Positions 1 through 6,810 of a stretch of DNA of 6,891 nucleotides are shown in pieces (the first letter of the stretch is position 1; every line of letters begins with the position of its first letter). This DNA comes from Chloroflexota bacterium (lineage in GTDB: Bacteria > Chloroflexota > Anaerolineae > Anaerolineales > UBA4823). Below the pieces are notes generated by a model. It saw only the letters and a list, made by a program, of their open reading frames with translations. It did no database searches and was not told where the DNA came from. The stretch covers positions 1-6,891 of the forward strand of contig DAOVXM010000138.1 of assembly GCA_030636125.1 (NCBI GenBank). Reading direction: 5' to 3'. The position numbers were made by a program, and so were the translations under genes.

Positions 1-699
1 CCTGAACTGACTCGGTACGGACGGACTACTGAGATACAAGAAACGCGGATAATGGATAAACCAATCCAAAACGTGATAGCCTGGAGAGGAGAAGGCAGGC
101 CTTGGATTATCCTCGGTGCGCACTATGATTCTCGCTTAATTGCAGATCATGATCCTATTAAAACGAATGAGGTACTTCCCGTACCAGGAGCTAATGATGG
201 GGCATCTGGTGGTGCGGTTTTGATGGAATTAGCGCGTGTGATCCCTCGGGAGTTAGACAAGCGTATAATGTTTGTCTTTTTTGACGCTGAAGATAATGGA
301 GGTATTGCGGGGTGGGATTGGATCCTTGGATCACGTGCTTTTGCCGAAAGTTTAGGTTCCGATCCCAAATCATATCCTGATGCTGTAATCATCCTGGATA
401 TGATAGGCGATAGTGATTTGAACATTTATAAAGAACAAAATTCGGATGAAACATTATCTGCGGAAATTTGGGAACAGGCAGCTGCTTTAGGCTACCCCGA
501 TTATTTCATACCTGAGGTCAAATTTGCAATTCTGGATGATCACATACCATTTCTAGAATTGGGAATTCCAGCTGTTGATATTATTGACTTTGATTATCCA
601 TACTACCATACCACAAATGATACACTTGATAAAGTATCCGCAGAGAGTCTTCAAATTGTGGGCGAAACAATTTTTGCCTGGTTAACCAGTTCGCCTTAG
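1..699 (+). CDS. M28-fold zinc hydrolase (aminopeptidase or glutaminyl cyclase-like), 5' end missing
   Basis: This is a metallohydrolase of the M28 peptidase / glutaminyl cyclase fold. The frame is open from base 1, and the codons before the ATG at 52 read like the usual family lead-in to the NVIA strand, so the true start lies outside the window and that ATG is probably internal. Numbering from it, metal-site residues appear in family order: H24 and D26 (AHYDS), D49 (GANDGASGG), E80-D81 (FFDAED; E80 the likely general base), D116 (LDMIGD) and H186 (YYHTTND). Most M28 members have E-E where this has E-D. The DDHIPF motif (162-167) and a spacer of about ten residues between the E-D pair and GSRAF resemble animal glutaminyl cyclases, so cyclisation of N-terminal glutamine is an alternative to peptide trimming. 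Location in the cell cannot be judged because any signal peptide would lie upstream. The family call is firm; the reaction is open. Confidence 0.86.
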   Translation, partial: PELTRYGRTTEIQETRIMDKPIQNVIAWRGEGRPWIILGAHYDSRLIADHDPIKTNEVLPVPGANDGASGGAVLMELARVIPRELDKRIMFVFFDAEDNGGIAGWDWILGSRAFAESLGSDPKSYPDAVIILDMIGDSDLNIYKEQNSDETLSAEIWEQAAALGYPDYFIPEVKFAILDDHIPFLELGIPAVDIIDFDYPYYHTTNDTLDKVSAESLQIVGETIFAWLTSSP

Positions 700-768
700 C
701 AGCATGAACAAAAACAATATCCTAAGGATTGTGTAACTTTCAAATAAGTAGGTTCTCGTATTAGATGG

Positions 769-797
769 TTGGCAAATTAGTCATCCTATCGTAAACT
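769..797 (+). promoter_or_regulatory. Weak candidate sigma-70-type promoter before the histidine kinase
   Basis: TTGGCA (769-774, 5 of 6 to the -35 consensus) and TAAACT (792-797, 4 of 6 to the -10) are separated by 17 bases. The predicted start of transcription would fall on or next to the ATG codons at 802 and 805, which would make the mRNA nearly leaderless. That fits the lack of any Shine-Dalgarno-like purine run before this gene. Matches of this quality also occur by chance, so this is tentative. Confidence 0.25.
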
Positions 798-801
798 ATT
801 T

Positions 802-2070
802 ATGATGGAAGTAATTGAATCCCTTCAGACAATCCAACAACCATGGATTTCTAAGGTCTCTCAACGTCTAGCCACAGGGGTGGGAATCCGGCAAAGTTTC
901 CAGAAGCAGATTACCAGATTTTACGACCTGATTGAAGAGGCTGTTGTAACTGGTGACCCAAAATGGCTGAATCCCCTGTTGGATGAATGGGTAGAAGCTC
1001 GTGTTAAAAACGAGCCAGACAACCGCGTCCAAACTCTAACCCCAATCCTTGATCAGATTTTCCAGATTAGCCTCGAAGTTATTCGCGAGCAGTTGACCGA
1101 AAGGGAAGCTTTAGAACTTCTCGATTTACTTTTTCCGATTTACACTCACTCGATTAGTTATTCTTCTCAAAGGGAAGCTGACCTGTATATCGACCAGATC
1201 ACGACAAGATTGAATGACGCTCACCGAGCTCTAGAGAGGGTAGATAAAACTAAATCAGACTTTATTGCAATTGCTGCTCATGAGTTAAAGACCCCCTTGA
1301 CATTAATTGAAGGATACTCAGCGATGCTAGAAGAGCAGTTGCGTGCTGTGAAGGGACATCCTCAAGCTCAGATCTTACTTAAAGGCATCGATAATGGTAC
1401 GCGCCGGCTGCGCGATATTATAAGTGACATGATTGATGTCTCAATGATCGATAATAATATGCTTGCTTTGAGCTACCAACCAGTTCGGATTAGCTATCTA
1501 TTAGAGTCAATAGTAGCGGAATACCAAGAGACAGTAAATTCAAGGAGACAAGTTCTCGATCTTAAGCAGTTTACGGGGATACAGGAGATGACCTTCGCCG
1601 ATGAGGAACGCTTATTCCAAGCACTTCAAAATATCATTGCTAATGCGATCAAATACACTCCCGATGGCGGTAGCATTACAATCGATGGGCGTCTCCTACC
1701 AGGTTTTGTGGAAATCATCATTTCAGATACGGGAATTGGTATCAACCCTGTAGATCACGATATAATATTTGAAAAATTCGGTCGATTAGGGAAAGTTTCT
1801 TTACATTCTACTAGTAAGACAAATTTTAAAGGCGGTGGTCCTGGACTTGGATTGCCTATCACAAAAGGTATTATTGAAGCCCATGGTGGTACAATTTGGG
1901 TAGAATCGGATGGCTATGATGAAGTTGAATTTCCTGGAACGACGTTCCACATTATGCTGCCAATTCTAAAACAACCTCCTGATGGAAGTATCACGGAAAT
2001 GTTCCGGACCTCTGCAGGGTCTAGAGACTTCGGCGATATATACGCTCAACATTTAGAATCATCTGGATAG
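802..2070 (+). CDS. Soluble orphan sensor histidine kinase
   Basis: This is a two-component sensor kinase that should autophosphorylate on histidine and pass the phosphate to a response regulator; none is encoded in the window. It has no membrane segment or signal peptide, so it is probably cytoplasmic. Residues 1 to about 125 form a helix-rich region that I cannot assign; its pattern loosely recalls RsbR-type or globin-like helical sensor domains. A likely coiled coil (about 125-155) leads into the HisKA domain with H160 in AAHELKTP. The ATPase domain shows an N box (N277, N281), a G1 box (D309-T-G-I-G313), an F box (F323-E-K-F326) and a G2 box (GGGPGLGL, 344-351). All catalytic boxes are intact. 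A polar tail of about 33 residues (390-422) follows the kinase core. The gene starts with tandem ATGs (802, 805) and no clear ribosome-binding site; it ends 66 bases before hflX, so the two may be cotranscribed. The signal sensed is unknown. Confidence 0.92.
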   Translation: MMEVIESLQTIQQPWISKVSQRLATGVGIRQSFQKQITRFYDLIEEAVVTGDPKWLNPLLDEWVEARVKNEPDNRVQTLTPILDQIFQISLEVIREQLTEREALELLDLLFPIYTHSISYSSQREADLYIDQITTRLNDAHRALERVDKTKSDFIAIAAHELKTPLTLIEGYSAMLEEQLRAVKGHPQAQILLKGIDNGTRRLRDIISDMIDVSMIDNNMLALSYQPVRISYLLESIVAEYQETVNSRRQVLDLKQFTGIQEMTFADEERLFQALQNIIANAIKYTPDGGSITIDGRLLPGFVEIIISDTGIGINPVDHDIIFEKFGRLGKVSLHSTSKTNFKGGGPGLGLPITKGIIEAHGGTIWVESDGYDEVEFPGTTFHIMLPILKQPPDGSITEMFRTSAGSRDFGDIYAQHLESSG

Positions 2071-2136
2071 AAAAGTTAGTAGTAAGCTGCATTAGTTTAA
2101 TATGGGTATTTTAAAAAATATCTATATTAGGTAGAT

Positions 2137-3456
2137 ATGGCTAAAAAAAATCCTGAGCCCACTATTCATCCACGCGAACGTGCGTTTCTGGTTGGTGTTG
2201 ATTTTCACAGCAATTCAGAATTACTTGGATTACAAGATTCGCTTACTGAGCTAGCCTTATTAGCTGATACTGCGGGATTGGATGTTGTTGGGCAGGCTAC
2301 TCAGCATCTCAAAAGCCCAAATCCCCGATTTTTTATTGGAAGTGGTAAAGTCGAGGAAGTCCACGCGCTTGTTGAAGAAGTACAAGCCGATTTAATCTTG
2401 TTTGATGAAGAATTATCTCCCCGGCACCTGCGCGAGCTAGAAAAAGTTTTTGGCGATAATGTGCGCATTTTGGATAGGACGGCTCTCATATTGGATATAT
2501 TTGCCCAACACGCTGCCACCCGTGAGGGGGCTTTGCAGGTGGAGCTTGCCCAATATGAATATCGTCTGCCTCGCCTGACTCGCTCTTGGACACATCTCGC
2601 TAGGCAGGCGGGTGGCGGTGGTGGTCGCGCGGGTGGTGTTGGTGGGGTTGGTCTTCGTGGTCCAGGTGAGACACAGTTAGAGGTGGATCGGCGAGATATC
2701 CGCCGTCGAATCAGCCATCATAAGGTTGAGTTGGAAAAAGTCCGTACACATAGACAACAGCACCGCACCCGGCGGAAACGATCTCGGATTCCCGTTGTCG
2801 CTTTGGTAGGGTATACGAATGCTGGGAAATCAACATTATTGAATCACCTTGCAAAAGCGGATGTATATGTTGCTGATCAGTTATTTGCTACGCTGGACCC
2901 TACTACGCGGCGGGTTGAATTGCCAGGTGGAAAACTAGCTCTATTTACCGATACCGTTGGATTCATCCAGAAATTGCCAACTGCTTTGGTAGCTGCCTTC
3001 AGGGCTACACTAGAGGAAATTGCTGAGGCGGATCTATTACTTCATATGGTTGATACAACTCATATAAATGTACATGCTCACGCGCAAGCTGTCTATGAAA
3101 CACTCGCTGAGATCGGTGCTGACCACATTCCCACATTAACAGTATTGAACAAAATCGATCTCTTGCCAGACCCCTCGAATGCTCGAGAAACATTAGCAGA
3201 ATTTCCGAATTCGGTTGCCATCTCAGCTTTAACTGGAGAGGGTGTGTTAGATATGCTCTCTTTGGTAGAACAGAATCTCTATGAAATGTATACTTCGATT
3301 GTAGTACGCCTTCCATACAAAGAGGGAGGATTAATCGCTGCATTTCACGATCAAGGCCAAGTAAATCGCGTGGAACAATCCCATGAAGGTGTGTTAATAC
3401 ACGGACACATTCCCGGGCGGCTCCTAGCCCAATACAAGCCCTTTATAGTTTCCTGA
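2137..3456 (+). CDS. hflX: Ribosome-associated GTPase HflX
   Basis: HflX is a GTPase that binds the 50S subunit; in studied bacteria it splits stalled or hibernating 70S ribosomes, notably under heat or antibiotic stress. At 439 residues it is close to the usual size. The N-terminal nucleotide-binding domain (about 15-140) includes the family motif around NPRFFIGSGKVEE. The glycine-rich linker (159-177) ends in LRGPGETQLE (173-182), the HflX signature, and leads into a basic helical segment (185-217). The G domain has G1 GYTNAGKST (225-233), the FATLDPTTR switch segment (250-258), G3 DTVGF (272-276), G4 NKID (338-341) and G5 SAL (363-365). A C-terminal domain of about 70 residues completes it. 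The linker is longer than in E. coli HflX, with extra Gly/Arg/Ala/Val residues. A weak purine stretch, TAGGTAG (2128-2134), lies just before the ATG. It sits between the kinase gene and a small membrane protein gene and probably shares their transcript. Confidence 0.97.
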   Translation: MAKKNPEPTIHPRERAFLVGVDFHSNSELLGLQDSLTELALLADTAGLDVVGQATQHLKSPNPRFFIGSGKVEEVHALVEEVQADLILFDEELSPRHLRELEKVFGDNVRILDRTALILDIFAQHAATREGALQVELAQYEYRLPRLTRSWTHLARQAGGGGGRAGGVGGVGLRGPGETQLEVDRRDIRRRISHHKVELEKVRTHRQQHRTRRKRSRIPVVALVGYTNAGKSTLLNHLAKADVYVADQLFATLDPTTRRVELPGGKLALFTDTVGFIQKLPTALVAAFRATLEEIAEADLLLHMVDTTHINVHAHAQAVYETLAEIGADHIPTLTVLNKIDLLPDPSNARETLAEFPNSVAISALTGEGVLDMLSLVEQNLYEMYTSIVVRLPYKEGGLIAAFHDQGQVNRVEQSHEGVLIHGHIPGRLLAQYKPFIVS

Positions 3457-3458
3457 TT

Positions 3459-3671
3459 ATGATCGAAAGATTTAACAGTACCCTTGATCGTATCTCAGAT
3501 TATTTAGTCCATCGGAAGGGCTTACTTCCGTTTATTGGGATTATCCTCGTGATAGCAAATTTGGTTATACAATTTATCCCATCGGCGGGTTGGCTTGGAC
3601 AGAGTAATTTCCTGTTACATTTTGGTGTTATCCTGGCCATCCTGGGTTTTCTAATCGCTTGGGCGTTGTAG
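3459..3671 (+). CDS. Small protein with two predicted membrane helices, downstream of hflX
   Basis: I do not recognise this 70-residue protein by family. It has a short polar, charged N-terminus (MIERFNSTLDRISDYLVHRK, 1-20), a hydrophobic helix at about 22-41, a short turn containing P-S-A-G-W-L-G, and a second hydrophobic stretch at about 50-70 that runs to the C-terminus. It is probably an inner-membrane hairpin with both ends on the same side; Arg and Lys in the N-terminal segment suggest these ends face the cytoplasm. The start codon lies 2 bases after the hflX stop (TGATTATG) and no Shine-Dalgarno sequence precedes it, so translation probably depends on ribosomes finishing hflX. Placement at the end of the unit, directly before a strong terminator, supports it as a real gene. 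A link with HflX function is only suggested by position. Confidence 0.78.
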   Translation: MIERFNSTLDRISDYLVHRKGLLPFIGIILVIANLVIQFIPSAGWLGQSNFLLHFGVILAILGFLIAWAL

Positions 3672-3693
3672 AATCCCAAAACAAAAAAGATTA

Positions 3694-3729
3694 AAAAAAT
3701 TCCCTGGGTTGCCATCCAGGGAATTTTTT
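3694..3729. terminator. Bidirectional intrinsic terminator between convergent units
   Basis: The arms AAAAAATTCCCTGG (3694-3707) and CCAGGGAATTTTTT (3716-3729) are perfect reverse complements, 14 base pairs, around an 8-base loop (GTTGCCAT). The GC core is CCCTGG/CCAGGG. The run of six T at 3724-3729 serves + strand transcripts from the hflX unit. The A run at 3693-3699 becomes a U tract for - strand transcripts from pckA. It lies 22 bases after the small membrane gene and 16 bases beyond the pckA stop, the expected place for a shared two-way terminator. Confidence 0.88.
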
Positions 3730-3745
3730 AATACCAGTTAAAGTG

Positions 3746-5389
3746 CTATTCTAATCTAGGGCCTGCTTCTCGAACCTCTAAAGGAGCGCCATCAGCAAAT
3801 TTCTTAAAATTATCGATGAATCGAGCCGCGAGAGAGCGATACCTTTTCATATAAACCTCGCGGCTAGGCCAAGAAGATGCTGGATCGAGCACATCTTCTG
3901 GTACTTCTGGACATGTTTTGGGTACATGGAAGCCGAATATCGGATCAGTCGTGTGTTCAACATCTAATAGCTTGCCCGACAACGCCGCATCTAGCATTGC
4001 CCTTGTATAACGGATGCTAATGCGCTTCCCAATTCCATACGGTCCGCCAACCCAACCAGTGTTTAGCAACCAGCAGTTCACGTTATAGCGCAAGATCTTC
4101 CGTTTTAATAGATCAGCGTAATAGCCTGGGTGGTGCACCATAAAAGGTCCACCAAAGCAGGTGCTGAAGGTGATTTCGGGTTCTTCTCCAAGCCCTATCT
4201 CTGTTCCACCTACTTTTGCAGTGTAGCCTGATATAAAATGGTAAAGTGCCTGATCCGGGGTTAATTTGGCGATGGGAGGCAAGACGCCAGATGCATCACA
4301 AGTCAAAAGGATAATATTCTTGGGATGTCCGCCCATCTTGTCAGGTACTGCGTTTTCAATAAACTCCAATGGATAGGAAGCGCGTGTGTTCTCTGTAAGC
4401 TCATCATCATCCAAATCAATCAGCCTTGTCACGGGATCGTAGATTATATTCTCGAGTATCGTGCCGAACATCTGGGTGGAAGCATATATTTCCGGCTCAG
4501 CTGTGGGTGAAAGAGCGATTACTTTAGCATAACAACCATTCTCAAAGTTGAACACACCTTCATCGCTCCAACCATGCTCATCGTCGCCGATTAAGTTTCG
4601 CTTCGGATCTGCAGATAGCGTTGTTTTCCCAGTTCCTGAAAGTCCGAAAAACAAGGCCACATCCCCATCTTTGCCTGTATTCGCTGAGCAGTGCATGGTC
4701 ATCACGCCTTCTAAGGGCAATATGTAGTTCATGATCGTAAAGATCGACTTCTTAATTTCACCAGCATAACCTGAGTTGCCTATAATACATATCTTTTGTG
4801 CAAAATCGATAGCAATTACTGTGTCGCTTTGCGTGGTGTCTATTTGAGGGAAGGCTTTGAAGGAGGGTACCGCAATTACGGTAAATTCAGGTATGTGACG
4901 CCGGTATTCCTCGTTGGTTTTTGGAAGTATGAACATGTTACGCACGAACAAGCTGTGCCAGGCGAGCTCCGAAATGATGCGCACAGGCAAACGATAGTTC
5001 GGATCGGCTCCAGTATAACAATCTTGCACAAACACATCACGGCTTTGCAAGAAACCTTGAACGCGATTGAACAAGTCATTGAACTTCTCGGTGCTGTATG
5101 GACGATTGTACTCTCCCCACCAAATATGATTTTCTGTACTACTCTCCCGAACAATAACCTTATCATTTGCCGCCCTTGCGGTATGTTTGCCTGTATCCAC
5201 CGCTAAAGCACCATATTTTGTGATCTTACCTTCTTGACGGAAGACAGCCTCCTCGTACAGAGCTTCAGTGGGGAGGTTCCAATATACCTTCCGCAAATAG
5301 GTTAATCCTTGGTTCTCAATCCCATAATCGCATTTCAATCCATCCGCCTGGGATTCGGCTGGAGTTTTGATATTGAGGATATTGTTCAT
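3746..5389 (-). CDS. pckA: Phosphoenolpyruvate carboxykinase (ATP)
   Basis: PckA interconverts oxaloacetate + ATP and phosphoenolpyruvate + ADP + CO2 in the cytoplasm. It is the entry step of gluconeogenesis, or CO2 fixation when reversed. The ATG at 5389 is chosen (547 residues; E. coli enzyme 540) because it overlaps the aspC stop as ATGA and has AGGGA six bases upstream; a TTG two codons earlier would lie against that site. Motifs match the ATP-dependent family: Y208, K213/K214 (YAGEIKK) and H233 (MHCSAN) for metal and substrate, the P-loop GLSGTGKTT (249-257, K255), the metal-binding G-D-D-E (268-271) and R336 (TRASYP, equivalent to E. coli R333). Further matches are CDASGVLPP, GYTAKVGGTE and CFGGPF. 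One oddity is the oxaloacetate-binding signature, usually TGRSPxDK, which reads TARAANDK (70-77); the arginine (R72, E. coli R65) is kept but its neighbours are changed. It is the second gene of a unit with aspC and ends at the shared terminator. Confidence 0.98.
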   Translation of the reverse strand: MNNILNIKTPAESQADGLKCDYGIENQGLTYLRKVYWNLPTEALYEEAVFRQEGKITKYGALAVDTGKHTARAANDKVIVRESSTENHIWWGEYNRPYSTEKFNDLFNRVQGFLQSRDVFVQDCYTGADPNYRLPVRIISELAWHSLFVRNMFILPKTNEEYRRHIPEFTVIAVPSFKAFPQIDTTQSDTVIAIDFAQKICIIGNSGYAGEIKKSIFTIMNYILPLEGVMTMHCSANTGKDGDVALFFGLSGTGKTTLSADPKRNLIGDDEHGWSDEGVFNFENGCYAKVIALSPTAEPEIYASTQMFGTILENIIYDPVTRLIDLDDDELTENTRASYPLEFIENAVPDKMGGHPKNIILLTCDASGVLPPIAKLTPDQALYHFISGYTAKVGGTEIGLGEEPEITFSTCFGGPFMVHHPGYYADLLKRKILRYNVNCWLLNTGWVGGPYGIGKRISIRYTRAMLDAALSGKLLDVEHTTDPIFGFHVPKTCPEVPEDVLDPASSWPSREVYMKRYRSLAARFIDNFKKFADGAPLEVREAGPRLE

Positions 5390-6636
5390 AGCCAATCCCT
5401 TATCAGTTTTCGATCGCCAATATATATATCGTTCGGTGAGTTGGGATCAATTGCCCATTTAATCCGCTCAATACCCTCCTTGATATCCTTGATACTCCCT
5501 GCGAAACTCAGTCGGATATAACCTTCCATGCCAAACTCATTTCCCGGCACAGTCACCACCAGGGCTTTCTTCAATAGGAAATTGGCTAATTCCTGTGAGT
5601 CTTTGGCAATGCCGGACGGACAATAAGCTCGAAAATCAGGCAAGCAGTAGAAAGTCCCACTTGGTTTAGTTACTTTGATTCCGCTGAATGACTTTAATTC
5701 TTGCATAATGACATTCCTGTTGTTTTCGAAGGTCAAGCGTAAACTCTCGACCACACTTTGCATGCCTGTCAAGGCGCCTTCGGCAGCTGATTGTAATACA
5801 ACAGAGGTGCAGGATGTTGTCTGTGCCTGGACATTGGTCATGACTTCAACAAGTCTTCTGTTTGCGATTACCCATCCGACTCGAAATCCTGTCATTCCAT
5901 ATAATTTCGACACACCATTAACCACGATCACCATGGACGATTCGAGGTCTTTATTCGTGAATTCGTAGGCAGGCGTTGCGCGATTTCCATCGAATACGAG
6001 TTTGTGGTAGATATCGTCCATGATAAGGTAGATTTTCTTGCGCTCACAAAAATCAATTATTTCTGCTAAGAACTCATCTGGAAAAACCATCCCGGATGGG
6101 TTATTGGGACTGTTAATGATGACCGCTTTGGTATAAGAGCTAACAGCCTGTTCAATGTCTTCCATTCTCGGGTTAAAAGTACCATCCTCCGGTGTGATTA
6201 CTACTGGTATCCCATAGACCATTTTCACCATTTCCGGATAACTGACCCAATGCGGCCCCAGAATGATAACTTCATCTTGAGGATTAACGATACTGAATAG
6301 AATGTTGTAAAGTGATTGTTTTGCCCCTGCGGAAACGATTACATTTTCAGGGGCGACCATCTTGTCGTAATTCTCCTCCATGTACCTTATGATAGCTTTT
6401 TTCAGGGATGGAGTGCCATCTGGAGGAGTATATTTTACGTTTCCCGAAGTGAGTTTGGCTGCTGAACCCAATATTGCGGTAATGGGTGCCTTGTTCTTTG
6501 GCTCGCCAATCCCCATATTGATGACTGGCTCTCCTTTTTCGCGCAGAATCCTGGCCTGTTCGTTAAGCGCAAAGGTTGGAGAGGCAGCGATTGATCTGGC
6601 AAGTTGGCTGATAGTCATATTTTTAACTGTCTCCAT
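5386..6636 (-). CDS. aspC: Aspartate aminotransferase, PLP-dependent, Thermus-like class I
   Basis: This cytoplasmic pyridoxal-phosphate enzyme should exchange amino groups between aspartate/oxaloacetate and 2-oxoglutarate/glutamate. Numbered from the ATG at 6636 it has 416 residues. Fold-type I marks are all present: G44-E-P46, K68-Y69-T70, N179-P-S-G (cofactor O3' contact), D207 and Y210 (MDDIY), the Schiff-base lysine K244 (NGVSKLYGMTG) and R375 (YIRLSF) for the substrate alpha-carboxylate. K106 (AGAKQSLYN) and S19 (SPT) match residues that hold the distal carboxylate in the Thermus thermophilus enzyme, which favours aspartate over alanine, tyrosine or phenylalanine as substrate. Two starts are possible. 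The ATG at 6618 opens the protein at MTISQLARSI, which fits family N-termini better, but the GGAG before it is 12 bases away; neither start has an ideal ribosome site. The C-terminus runs about 20 residues past the usual end. It overlaps pckA by 4 bases, so its oxaloacetate can feed PckA directly. Confidence 0.93.
   Translation of the reverse strand: METVKNMTISQLARSIAASPTFALNEQARILREKGEPVINMGIGEPKNKAPITAILGSAAKLTSGNVKYTPPDGTPSLKKAIIRYMEENYDKMVAPENVIVSAGAKQSLYNILFSIVNPQDEVIILGPHWVSYPEMVKMVYGIPVVITPEDGTFNPRMEDIEQAVSSYTKAVIINSPNNPSGMVFPDEFLAEIIDFCERKKIYLIMDDIYHKLVFDGNRATPAYEFTNKDLESSMVIVVNGVSKLYGMTGFRVGWVIANRRLVEVMTNVQAQTTSCTSVVLQSAAEGALTGMQSVVESLRLTFENNRNVIMQELKSFSGIKVTKPSGTFYCLPDFRAYCPSGIAKDSQELANFLLKKALVVTVPGNEFGMEGYIRLSFAGSIKDIKEGIERIKWAIDPNSPNDIYIGDRKLIRDWL
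5396..5400 (-). promoter_or_regulatory. Ribosome-binding site for pckA inside the end of aspC
   Basis: On the - strand AGGGA stands six bases before the ATG at 5389. It lies within the last codons of aspC (R-D of the C-terminal R-D-W-L). This decides the pckA start in favour of that ATG over the TTG at 5395, and implies translation coupled to aspC with its own ribosome recruitment. Confidence 0.7.
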
Positions 6637-6709
6637 AAACTTGAGTTATTCTCGCCTTGTGTTTCAGGTGTTTATACCCAACTGCACATGATGCGAGGTT
6701 TGCCTTGCG

Positions 6710-6715
6710 ATTATA
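6710..6715 (-). promoter_or_regulatory. Candidate -10 box close to aspC
   Basis: On the - strand this is TATAAT, a perfect -10 hexamer. Transcription from it would start near 6703 and give a leader of about 67 bases to the ATG at 6636. No good -35 hexamer stands at the right distance; the region 17 bases upstream reads TAATTA. It could be an activator-dependent promoter or a chance match in AT-rich DNA. Confidence 0.35.
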
Positions 6716-6732
6716 TTGCAATGATTTTCAGT

Positions 6733-6756
6733 TAATTACCTGCATTTGGATAATTA
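6733..6756. repeat. Imperfect hairpin in the aspC leader
   Basis: TAATTACC (6733-6740) can pair with GGATAATTA (6748-6756) with one bulged A and a 7-base loop (TGCATTT). It has only two G-C pairs and no following T tract for - strand transcription, so it is not a convincing terminator. It could be an operator near the TATAAT box or simply AT-rich symmetry. Confidence 0.3.
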
Positions 6757-6781
6757 TTGCCCAATGTACTTCTTCGCGGGT

Positions 6782-6810
6782 AGTGTATACCTAATTGTCA
6801 AGGGCGTCAA
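6782..6810 (-). promoter_or_regulatory. Candidate upstream promoter of the aspC-pckA unit
   Basis: On the - strand TTGACG (6810-6805, 5 of 6 to the -35 consensus) and TACACT (6787-6782, 4 of 6) are separated by exactly 17 bases. Transcription would begin near 6775 and give a leader of about 140 bases. A second TTGAC copy lies 9 bases further on (TTGACA, 6801-6796), but no -10 box stands at the right distance from it. Confidence 0.4.

Noticed and set aside
661..695. Nested symmetry at the end of the M28 gene: GGCGAA (661-666) with TTCGCC (690-695), enclosing the palindrome CTGGTTAACCAG (678-689)
   Set aside because: It lies inside the last codons, the outer arms are separated by an unpaired stretch on one side, and no T tract follows, so it does not support a terminator.
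719..729. Odd palindrome ATCCT-A-AGGAT after the M28 gene
   Set aside because: An 11-base symmetry with no loop and no T tract is too short to call a terminator or operator.
2123..2128. TATATT, a 5 of 6 match to a -10 box just before hflX
   Set aside because: No -35 box stands at the right distance, and a start there would leave only a few bases before the ATG and cut into the weak ribosome site.
3005..3343. 112-codon open frame on the - strand inside hflX
   Set aside because: It is fully antisense to the conserved G domain of HflX and its translation has no recognisable motif.
4796..5206. 136-codon open frame on the + strand inside pckA
   Set aside because: It is antisense to a well-conserved part of PckA, is rich in Cys, Ile and Arg in a way typical of chance frames, and has no motif.
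6380..6691. 103-codon open frame on the + strand crossing the start of aspC
   Set aside because: It overlaps conserved aspC coding sequence and has no family resemblance; its hydrophobic look comes from the antisense frame.
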